A stretch of 64,000 nt of DNA from Allobosea sp. 47.2.35 (lineage in GTDB: Bacteria; Pseudomonadota; Alphaproteobacteria; Rhizobiales; Beijerinckiaceae), in assembly GCF_024655635.1 (NCBI RefSeq), contig NZ_JANLGI010000006.1:124001-188000 (forward strand). The letters run 5' to 3'. Of the stretch, positions 58,801-64,000 are shown piece after piece; position 1 is the first letter of the stretch, and every line of letters starts with the position of its first letter. The translations under genes and the position numbers were made by a program. The notes below the pieces were generated by a model. The model was not told the DNA's origin and did no database searches. It worked only from the letters and a program-made list of their open reading frames with translations.

Positions 58801-59313
58801 AGCGGCCTGCGGAAGCTGGCCGAGTCGCAGGGCGACATCCACCGGTCCGCCCTGCCCCCCGGTCAGCGCGATCAGGCCGCTATTATAGGCGGCAAGACGC
58901 TCGACCGTGGTGATCGGCTGGCCCGAGCCGCCGGTCGCCAGCGCCGCCTCGCTAACGAGCTTCATCAGGTTGCCGTAGCCGCCCTCGTCCATGGCCAGCA
59001 GGACGATATGCGGCAGGCGCTGCGGCTGTGTCGGCTTGCGGCTGCCCTCGCCTTCATCGGCGAAATCGACGGAGAGCTGCACGCCGACGATCGGCTGCAG
59101 GCCGGAGCCCGCCAGCTTCTCGGAGAATTCGAGACCGCCGAAGAGATTGTCGGTATCGGTCAGTGCTAAAGCCGGCTGGCCGTCGGCCACCGCCATCTTG
59201 GCGAGCGTCGCGATCGTCATCGCGCCTTCGAGCAGCGAATAGCTCGAATGGACATGCAGGTGGACGAAGCCGATCTCCTGGAGAACGCGCGCCTCGTCGG
59301 CTTCCCTGCTCAT
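55840..59313 (-). CDS. dnaE: DNA polymerase III alpha subunit
   Basis: The 1157-residue replicative polymerase starts with a PHP domain (HLHVHSSYSLLEGAM, with metal-binding His at 18, 20 and 22). The palm catalytic aspartates are in PDFDIDF (D416, D418 of the motif, with a third Asp at 420), with GPGRGSGAGSLVAYAL upstream. HhH regions and a C-terminal OB fold (VSVIDKSERRTKSGSKMGIV) follow. Length and domain order match the main DnaE rather than the error-prone DnaE2. ATG 59313 is preceded by AGGAG at 6 bases. The small SOS-type gene lies 117 bases upstream on the same strand. Confidence 0.97.
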   Translation of the reverse strand: MSREADEARVLQEIGFVHLHVHSSYSLLEGAMTIATLAKMAVADGQPALALTDTDNLFGGLEFSEKLAGSGLQPIVGVQLSVDFADEGEGSRKPTQPQRLPHIVLLAMDEGGYGNLMKLVSEAALATGGSGQPITTVERLAAYNSGLIALTGGQGGPVDVALRLGQLPQAASRLATLAGIYGDRLYVEIQRHGGEGEATREAHLLRLAYDADLPIVATNEPFFAKPADFDAHDALLAVAEGRLVSDGTRRRVTPEHYFASRAEMKKRFADLPEALANTVEIAMRCHWRVSTRKPILPRFGEEGRDEAEELQDQARAGLAARLAKHGPAEGFTVEDYEKRLDFELSIITRMKFPGYFLIVSDFIKWAKNHDIPVGPGRGSGAGSLVAYALTITDVDPLRFGLLFERFLNPDRVSMPDFDIDFCQNRREEVIDYVKHHYGQERVAQIITFGTLLARGVLRDVGRVLEMPYGQVDKLTKLVPQNPAKPISLKDAIEGEPKLQQAAEEEPIVARLLEIGQKLEGLHRHASTHAAGVVIGDRPLEQLVALSVDPRTGMRVTQFNMKWVEQAGLVKFDFLGLKTLTTLTTAVKLIAQRGIHIDLAQLPFDDPTTYAMLARGETVGVFQVESVGMRKALVEMKADRIEDLIALVALYRPGPMDNIPTYCRRKLGLEDPTYLHPGMEPWLRETHGIIVYQEQVMQVAQALSGYSLGEADLLRRAMGKKIKAEMDAQRDRFVKGAIEGGIKKDIASEIFDLLAKFADYGFNKSHAAAYAIVAFQTAYLKANYPVEFLAASMTLDMGNTDKLSEFRRDAERLGIKVERPAINQSGVEFDVADGKIFYALGAIKGVGTAAVESLVAARQANGPFRDLADLARRIDTRLVNRRTLEALIAAGALDELEADRARAVAALDGMLALSNRTRDEAAAGQFDLLGGGVVQEAFRIPQVEPWAPAEKLRREHEAVGFFLSGHPLDDYEHVLKRLRVQRYADFAQTVKVNGTGVGKVAVSVIDKSERRTKSGSKMGIVNLSDPSGQFEAVLFSEGLMKLRDLLEPGRALVLRLSAVLDGEEVRPRIEDAEELDGLAARQKQDLVVYLRDDKAVASVAERIRPRDAMRAEGKVSIIMIIDDGAQEVEIELPGKFPVNQQIANAVRAAPGVVDVRLQ

Positions 59314-59430
59314 GTCCCACTCCTGTCGCCGCAACCGGGCGACTCGTCCTTACCCGGCCCTTCTTATGCGTCCTGGGCGGGGCCGGCGTCGAGGCCTTAT
59401 GGGCCCGTCTGTGGATGGCTCCTGCCGTCC

Positions 59431-59541
59431 TCAGACATGCGGGCCGGAGAGAATAGCGGCCCAGAGCCAGATCATGCCGAGGAAGACGCCGAGCGAGGCG
59501 ATCTCGGCAAGGCCGGCGGCGAATTTACGCGCTGCAGTCAT
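59431..59541 (-). CDS. 36-residue single-span membrane peptide under a LexA-type promoter
   Basis: The reading frame begins ATG 59541 and ends TGA 59431. The start is MTAARKFAAGLAEIASLG, then VFLGMIWLWAAILSGPHV. A Lys/Arg-containing N-terminus followed by one hydrophobic segment (about residues 14-32) predicts an inner-membrane peptide with the N-terminus inside. A perfect AGGAGG ribosome site lies 5 bases before ATG. The promoter immediately upstream has a GTTC-N7-GTTC operator in its spacer, matching that of lexA in this window. I do not recognise a family. SOS induction is inferred from the operator; inhibition of division or membrane activity, as for other SOS membrane peptides, is only an analogy. 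Confidence 0.75.
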   Translation of the reverse strand: MTAARKFAAGLAEIASLGVFLGMIWLWAAILSGPHV

Positions 59542-59561
59542 GAGAACCTCCTGTGTTTCTG

Positions 59562-59597
59562 ATACGTTCATATTAGTTCGCTATTTGTTCTCGTCAA
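59562..59597 (-). promoter_or_regulatory. Near-consensus promoter with embedded LexA operator
   Basis: On the minus strand, TTGACG (59597-59592) and TAATAT (59575-59570) are separated by 16 bases. The spacer contains GAACAAATAGCGAAC, i.e. GTTC-N7-GTTC on the plus strand at 59576-59590. A third GTTC at 59566 lies 6 bases further on, over the -10/start region. A leader of about 20 bases would join this promoter to the ATG at 59541. The local AT-richness contrasts with the flanking genes. Confidence 0.85.
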
Positions 59598-59704
59598 TGT
59601 CGATAGGGAAGCGGGCAGCGCGAACCCGGCATAGCGGTTAATGAAATCCTACCGATGCTCTGATGCGGGCGTTGGCGATCAGTCTCGCCGCTCTGGATTT
59701 TGCA

Positions 59705-59799
59705 GCGTCATGCTCGGGCTTGTCCCGACCACCCACGCCTTCTTTCGACGAGGGCCGTGCTCAAGACGTGGATGCTCGCCACAAGGGCGAGCATGACGC
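59705..59799. repeat. Dispersed repeat element bounded by 12-bp inverted repeats
   Basis: GCGTCATGCTCG (59705-59716) and CGAGCATGACGC (59788-59799) bound a 95-base element containing GGCTTGTCCCGACCACCCAC and GACGAGGGCCGTGC. Sequences of this GTCATGCTCGGGCTTGTCCCG kind are, from memory, common intergenic repeats in Hyphomicrobiales. No protein is plausible here. Confidence 0.7.
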
Positions 59800-59822
59800 G
59801 GGGCGTTCCGCTCAGAAGCCGT

Positions 59823-59869
59823 CTTTGTCATTCCGGGGGCACCACAGGCGCGAATCCGGAATGACAAAG
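59823..59869. repeat. 14-bp perfect inverted repeat element
   Basis: CTTTGTCATTCCGG (59823-59836) and CCGGAATGACAAAG (59856-59869) with a 19-base loop. It lies 24 bases after the previous element and 42 bases past the lolD stop, so it may also end the proS-lolC-lolD transcript. With the neighbouring repeat it fills the longest gene-free stretch in the window (59542-59910). Confidence 0.75.
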
Positions 59870-59910
59870 GTGGTGGTGCCGGTAAGGAACAGCCTGACGG
59901 CCGCTGCCGC

Positions 59911-60597
59911 CTACAGCTTGACGACGAGCCCGTCGCGGATCGTGACCTGCCGGTCCATCTGGCGGGCGAGATCGAGGTTATGCGTCGCGATCAGCGCCGC
60001 CAGCCCCGAGGCCCGCGCCAGCGCCATCAACGTGCCGAAGACATGCTGCGCGGTCTGCGGATCCAGATTGCCGGTCGGCTCGTCGGCCAGCAACAGGCGC
60101 GGCCCGTTGGCGACGGCGCGGCCGATGGCAACGCGCTGCTGCTCGCCGCCGGACAATTCGCCCGGCAGATGGTCGAGCCGCTCGCCGAGGCCGAGGAAGG
60201 TCAGAAGTTCCGATGCCCGCTCCTCCGCGAGGCCGCGGGCGAGGCCGCGGATGCGCTGCGGCAGCACCACGTTCTCCAGCGCCGTGAACTCGGGCAGGAG
60301 ATGGTGGAACTGGTAGACGAAGCCGATCTCGGTACGGCGCAGCCGCGTGCGGCCCTTGTCGTCGAGCTTGGTCGTGGCGAGCCCGCCGACGAACACCTCG
60401 CCGGAATCGGGCTTCTCTAGCAGGCCAGCGACATGCAGCAGCGTCGACTTGCCGGTGCCGCTCGGCGCAACCAGGGCGACGACCTCGCCCGGCCAGAGCG
60501 CGAAATCGGCCTTGCGCAGCACTTCGAGCGGCGCGTCGCTCTGCGGGTAGTAGCGCTCGACCTGGGAGAGGAAGAGCGCGGGCATTTCCTGTGCCAT
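59911..60597 (-). CDS. lolD: Lipoprotein-releasing ABC transporter ATPase LolD
   Basis: The 228-residue ATPase powers release of outer-membrane lipoproteins from the inner membrane. Walker A is [13 protein letters not shown] (an Ala replaces the first Gly, as often in this clade), signature [19 protein letters not shown] and Walker [13 protein letters not shown] with [13 protein letters not shown] as the H-loop. It starts 4 bases after the lolC stop and is clearly in the same operon. Confidence 0.93.
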   Translation of the reverse strand: MAQEMPALFLSQVERYYPQSDAPLEVLRKADFALWPGEVVALVAPSGTGKSTLLHVAGLLEKPDSGEVFVGGLATTKLDDKGRTRLRRTEIGFVYQFHHLLPEFTALENVVLPQRIRGLARGLAEERASELLTFLGLGERLDHLPGELSGGEQQRVAIGRAVANGPRLLLADEPTGNLDPQTAQHVFGTLMALARASGLAALIATHNLDLARQMDRQVTIRDGLVVKL

Positions 60598-60601
60598 CGG
60601 C

Positions 60602-61894
60602 TCAACCCATCCTGAGAGCTTCGACCGGGTCGAGGCGTGCCGCCTTCCAGGCCGGATAGAGCGTCGCCAGCAGCGACAGGGTCAGCGCCATCACCACCAC
60701 GCTCGTCACCTCGCTCCAGTCGATGACGGAGGGGATGTCGCTGAGGAAACGCACCGTCGGGTCCCAGAGATTGGCGCCAGTGATCCAATTCAGCGCCGCC
60801 ATGATCGACTTGATGTTCTTGGCGAAGACGATGCCGAGAGCGAGCCCGGCCAAAGTGCCGATGACGCCGATCGCCGCCCCCGTAATCAGGAAGACGCGTA
60901 GCACCGTGCCGCGCGTGCAGCCCATGGTGCGCATGATCGCGATATCGGCGGTCTTGTCCTTCACCAGCATGATCAGGCCGGAGACGATGTTCAGCGCCGC
61001 GACCAGCACGATCAGGGTCAGGATGATGAACATCACGTTGCGCTCGACTTCCAGCGCATTGAAGAAGCTTCGATTTCTCTGGCGCCAGTCGGAGAGCACG
61101 AGCGGGCGCGGCGCATCGGCCTCGATCGCGTCGCGGACGGCCTGGGTCCGGTCTGGATTGTCGACGAAGATCTCGATGACGTTCACGTCGCCGTCGCGGT
61201 TGAAATAGGCCTGCGCCTCGGCGAGCGGCATGTAGACGAAGGTGCCGTCGAACTCGGTCATGCCGATCTCGAAGATCGCCTTGACCGGATAGGCCTTGAT
61301 GCGCGGCGCTGTGCCGAAGGGCGTCGAGGCCCCTTGCGGCGAGACCAGCGTCATCATGTCATTGACCTGGATGCCCAACGCGTTGGCGAGGCGGCGGCCA
61401 ATGGCGACGCCAGGCGTCCCGCCATCGAAGCCATCGAGCGTGCCGCCCTTGATGTTGCCGCCGATGAAGGGGATCGCCTTGATGTCGCTCTCGCGGATGC
61501 CGCGGACCAGCACGCCATTGTTGCCGGTCTGCGAGGAGGCGAGCGCCTGTCCCTCGACCAGCGGGATCGCGAGCTTGATGCCGGAGATCTTGCTGAGCCG
61601 CGCCGCGACGCTGTCGTAATCATCGAGCGGCCGGTCGATCGGCGTCGCGAAGATATGGCCGTTCACGCCGACGATCTTGCTCAGCAGCTCGATCCGGAAG
61701 CCGTTCATCACCGACATCACGATGATCAGCGTCGCGACGCCGAGCATGATACCGAGGAAGGAGAAGCCGGCGATGACCGAGACGAAACCCTCGCGGCGAC
61801 GCGTGCGCAGATAGCGTCCGGCAAGCAGCCACTCGAAACCGGCGAAGGCCTTGGTTCCGGTCGGGACCTCGGCGCTGTCGGCGACGGCGCTCAT
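60602..61894 (-). CDS. lolC: Lipoprotein-releasing ABC transporter permease LolC/LolE
   Basis: This 430-residue protein has the FtsX-type arrangement of one N-terminal span ([20 protein letters not shown]), a large periplasmic domain (about residues 60-270) and three C-terminal spans. The N-terminal [20 protein letters not shown] and the cytoplasmic-loop [20 protein letters not shown] are LolC/E hallmarks. Only one permease gene is present, which suggests a homodimer (LolF-like) rather than the LolC-LolE pair; this is an inference from the window. The start is placed at ATG 61894. Confidence 0.92.
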   Translation of the reverse strand: MSAVADSAEVPTGTKAFAGFEWLLAGRYLRTRRREGFVSVIAGFSFLGIMLGVATLIIVMSVMNGFRIELLSKIVGVNGHIFATPIDRPLDDYDSVAARLSKISGIKLAIPLVEGQALASSQTGNNGVLVRGIRESDIKAIPFIGGNIKGGTLDGFDGGTPGVAIGRRLANALGIQVNDMMTLVSPQGASTPFGTAPRIKAYPVKAIFEIGMTEFDGTFVYMPLAEAQAYFNRDGDVNVIEIFVDNPDRTQAVRDAIEADAPRPLVLSDWRQRNRSFFNALEVERNVMFIILTLIVLVAALNIVSGLIMLVKDKTADIAIMRTMGCTRGTVLRVFLITGAAIGVIGTLAGLALGIVFAKNIKSIMAALNWITGANLWDPTVRFLSDIPSVIDWSEVTSVVVMALTLSLLATLYPAWKAARLDPVEALRMG

Positions 61895-61937
61895 GCGGCA
61901 GCTCCCACGATGTCCAGCTTCATGACGGTGCCCGCCG

Positions 61938-63269
61938 TCACGCCGTCCTGCCCTTGAAGCGGTCGAGCGCGGCCTCGAGCGAGACGAGTTCGCGCTCGCC
62001 ACCGGCGCGGCGCTTGATCTCGACCTTGCCCTCGGCCAGCCCCTTCGGGCCGACGATGATCTGCCAGGGCACGCCGATCAGGTCGGCGGTGGCGAATTTG
62101 GCGCCCGGCCGGTCGTCGGTGTCGTCGAGCACGGCGTCGTAGCCCTTGGCGAGCAGGTCCTTGTAGATGCGCTCGGCCGCACCGTCGGTCGCCGCGTCGC
62201 CGGCCTTGAGGTTGATCACCGCGATGTCGAAGGGCGCGATCTCCTCGGGCCAGACGATGCCGGCATCGTCATGGCCGGCCTCGATCAGCGCCGCGACGAG
62301 GCGGCTCGGCCCGATGCCGTAGGAGCCGCCATGCAGAAGCACGGGCTGGCCGTCCGGCCCGGCGACCGTCGCGCCCATCGGCTCGGAATATTTCGTGCCG
62401 AAATAGAAGATATGGCCGACCTCGATGCCGCGCGCCGAGACGCGCTTGTCTTCGGGAACCGCTTCGAAGGCTGCCTTGTCGTGCATCTCCTCGGTCGCGG
62501 CGTAGAGGCTCGTCCACTTGTCGAAGACGCCCTGCAGGCCGGCAACGCTGTCGAAATCGGTATCGGCGGCCGGCGTCTCGAAGTTCAGGTAGTCGCTGTG
62601 GCAGAAGACCTCGCTCTCGCCGGTCGAGGCAAGCACGATGAACTCGTGGCTGAGGTCGCCGCCGATCGGGCCGGTATCGGCCTTCATCGGGATCGCCTTC
62701 AGGCCGAGCCGCGCGAAGGTGCGCAGATAGGCCGTGAACATACGGTTATAGGCGTGGCGCGCCGCGTCCTTGTCGAGATCGAAGGAATAGGCGTCCTTCA
62801 TCAGGAACTCGCGGCCGCGCATCACGCCGAAGCGCGGGCGGACCTCGTCGCGGAACTTCCACTGGATGTGGTAGAGATTGAGCGGCAGGTCCTTGTAGGA
62901 CTTGACGTAGGAACGGACGATCTCGGTGACCATTTCCTCGTTGGTCGGCCCGTAGAGCATGTCGCGATCATGCCGGTCCTTGATGCGCAGCATCTCCTTG
63001 CCATAGGCGTCGTAGCGCCCGCTCTCGCGCCAGAGATCGGCCGACTGGATGGTCGGCATCAGGATCTCGACGGCACCCGAGCGGTCCTGCTCCTCGCGGA
63101 TGACGTTGCTGATCTTGTTCAGCACGCGCAGGCCCAGCGGCAGCCAGGAATAGATGCCCGCCGATTGCTGGCGGATCATGCCGGCGCGCAGCATCAGCCG
63201 GTGCGAGACGATCTCCGCTTCCTTGGGCGTGTCGCGCAGAAGGGGCAGGAAATAGCGGGAAAGACGCAT
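61938..63269 (-). CDS. proS: Prolyl-tRNA synthetase, short alphaproteobacterial type
   Basis: The 443-residue class-II synthetase charges tRNA-Pro. Motif 1-3 regions are visible: [41 protein letters not shown] (as [19 protein letters not shown]) and [20 protein letters not shown]. The ~180-residue editing (INS) insertion found in E. coli ProS is missing, as is usual for alphaproteobacteria. An anticodon-binding domain covers about residues 345-440. It heads proS-lolC-lolD, and its 165-base upstream gap shows no obvious regulatory RNA. Confidence 0.95.
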   Translation of the reverse strand: MRLSRYFLPLLRDTPKEAEIVSHRLMLRAGMIRQQSAGIYSWLPLGLRVLNKISNVIREEQDRSGAVEILMPTIQSADLWRESGRYDAYGKEMLRIKDRHDRDMLYGPTNEEMVTEIVRSYVKSYKDLPLNLYHIQWKFRDEVRPRFGVMRGREFLMKDAYSFDLDKDAARHAYNRMFTAYLRTFARLGLKAIPMKADTGPIGGDLSHEFIVLASTGESEVFCHSDYLNFETPAADTDFDSVAGLQGVFDKWTSLYAATEEMHDKAAFEAVPEDKRVSARGIEVGHIFYFGTKYSEPMGATVAGPDGQPVLLHGGSYGIGPSRLVAALIEAGHDDAGIVWPEEIAPFDIAVINLKAGDAATDGAAERIYKDLLAKGYDAVLDDTDDRPGAKFATADLIGVPWQIIVGPKGLAEGKVEIKRRAGGERELVSLEAALDRFKGRTA

Positions 63270-63434
63270 CGGAAAACCTGTCGGAGGGCCCTGCGCGCAG
63301 AATCGCGCCGGGAGATCGGAGAGCGAGTCGGCCTAGCTGAGAGACACCATCGCTCTCGGCAAAATGCAAACCAAAATCAGCAGGAAGCGGCGGAAGATGG
63401 CGAAGTTATGTGCCTTTAGCGAGGGATAGCGCCG

Positions 63435-63935
63435 TCAGCCCTTGGCGAAGCGCGCCTTCAGCGCTGCGAGCACCGGGGCCGGCACGAAGGGCGAGACATC
63501 CCCGCCCATCGCCGCGATCTGGCGCACCAGCGTCGCGGTGATGTAGCGCACACCGGGCGAGGCCGGCAGGAACACGGTTTGCACATCCGGCGCCATCGTG
63601 CCGTTCATCCCGGCCATCTGCATCTCGTAGTCGAGATCGCTGCCGTCGCGCAGGCCGCGGATGATGATCGAAGCCCCCGCCCGGCGCGCCGCGTCCACCG
63701 CGAGATCGTCGAAGGTCACGACGTCGAGCGCGGCGCCCTTGGCTGCCAGCAGGGGCCCGGCGACGGCGCGCAGCAATTCGGCACGGATATCGACGGAGAG
63801 CAGCGGCGTCTTGCCGGGATGGACCCCGATCGCCAGGACGAGCCTGTCGCAGAGGCCGGCGGCCGCCGCGATAACGTCGGCATGGCCGTTGGTCACGGGG
63901 TCGAAGGAGCCGGTATAGAAAGCGATGCGTGCCAT
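63435..63935 (-). CDS. coaD: Phosphopantetheine adenylyltransferase
   Basis: The 166-residue nucleotidyltransferase makes dephospho-CoA from 4'-phosphopantetheine and ATP. The T/HxGH-type motif is in [16 protein letters not shown] and the ISSTxxR-type loop in [20 protein letters not shown]. The start at ATG 63935 gives the family N-terminus [13 protein letters not shown]. It precedes proS on the same strand order but is separated from it by 165 bases. Beyond it, the right edge holds only 65 bases of upstream DNA. Confidence 0.95.
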   Translation of the reverse strand: MARIAFYTGSFDPVTNGHADVIAAAAGLCDRLVLAIGVHPGKTPLLSVDIRAELLRAVAGPLLAAKGAALDVVTFDDLAVDAARRAGASIIIRGLRDGSDLDYEMQMAGMNGTMAPDVQTVFLPASPGVRYITATLVRQIAAMGGDVSPFVPAPVLAALKARFAKG

Positions 63936-64000
63936 GGGGCCAGCGTTAGCGGCTGGACCGGAAGACGACAAGTCTTCTCAGGGGCTTGGGCAACTTCAGG

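Noticed and set aside
55723..59169. Plus-strand open frame of 1148 codons antisense to dnaE
   Set aside because: It is a shadow of dnaE produced by GC-rich codon bias: the translation is low-complexity Arg/Asp/Gly/Leu with no domain, and there is no ribosome site.

Overview
The window is a GC-rich, gene-dense bacterial chromosome segment. It carries almost entirely core and metabolic genes, with no phage, transposase, CRISPR array, tRNA or rRNA. Several features point to an alphaproteobacterium of the order Hyphomicrobiales (Rhizobiales): the block rpsB-tsf-pyrH-frr-uppS-cdsA-dxr-rseP-bamA-lpxD-fabZ-lpxA-lpxI-lpxB, lpxI in place of lpxH, the order trpG-trpD-trpC-moaC-moeA-lexA, proS-lolC-lolD next to dnaE, a ribosomal protein S2 with a C-terminal extension, and LexA operators of the GTTC-N7-GTTC type. 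A Bosea-like genus is a guess from gene content only.

Layout. (1) 1-10.0 kb, assimilatory sulfur: the end of a 2Fe-2S ferredoxin, DUF2849, a ferredoxin-type sulfite reductase, DUF934, a small membrane protein and siroheme synthase, then a sulfate ABC transporter (substrate-binding protein, CysT, CysW, CysA), an OsmC-type thiol peroxidase-like protein and a two-domain sulfurtransferase. (2) 10.1-25 kb, mixed housekeeping and accessory genes: rimO, a glycine-rich secreted protein, a quinone oxidoreductase, a UbiH-like hydroxylase, an AMACR-like CoA enzyme with an AEC carrier divergent from a malyl-CoA-lyase-like enzyme, hspQ, an IalB-like protein, a YejA-like peptide-binding protein coupled to a degenerate ANL (AMP-forming) protein, a ceramidase-family membrane protein, a YARHG protein and a HerA-like ATPase. 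(3) 25-31 kb: an aldo/keto reductase, then trpGDC-moaC-moeA and an autoregulated lexA; comEC runs convergently. (4) 33.5-38 kb: gltX, gltA and an orphan Bug-type binding protein. (5) 37.7-53.3 kb, minus strand: lipid A, outer-membrane assembly, isoprenoid, phospholipid and translation genes, interrupted by one plus-strand VOC gene. (6) 53.5-64 kb: a small secreted protein, a GGDEF diguanylate cyclase, pncA, dnaE, a 36-residue membrane peptide, lolD, lolC, proS and coaD.

The most interesting item is at 59.43-59.60 kb. A 36-residue single-span membrane peptide has a perfect AGGAGG ribosome binding site and a near-consensus promoter whose -35/-10 spacer contains the operator GTTC-N7-GTTC. lexA in the same window carries the same operator in the same position of its own promoter. 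This is a strong candidate for an SOS-induced small membrane protein, functionally comparable to the known SOS membrane peptides SidA of Caulobacter and TisB of E. coli, though I see no basis to claim homology.
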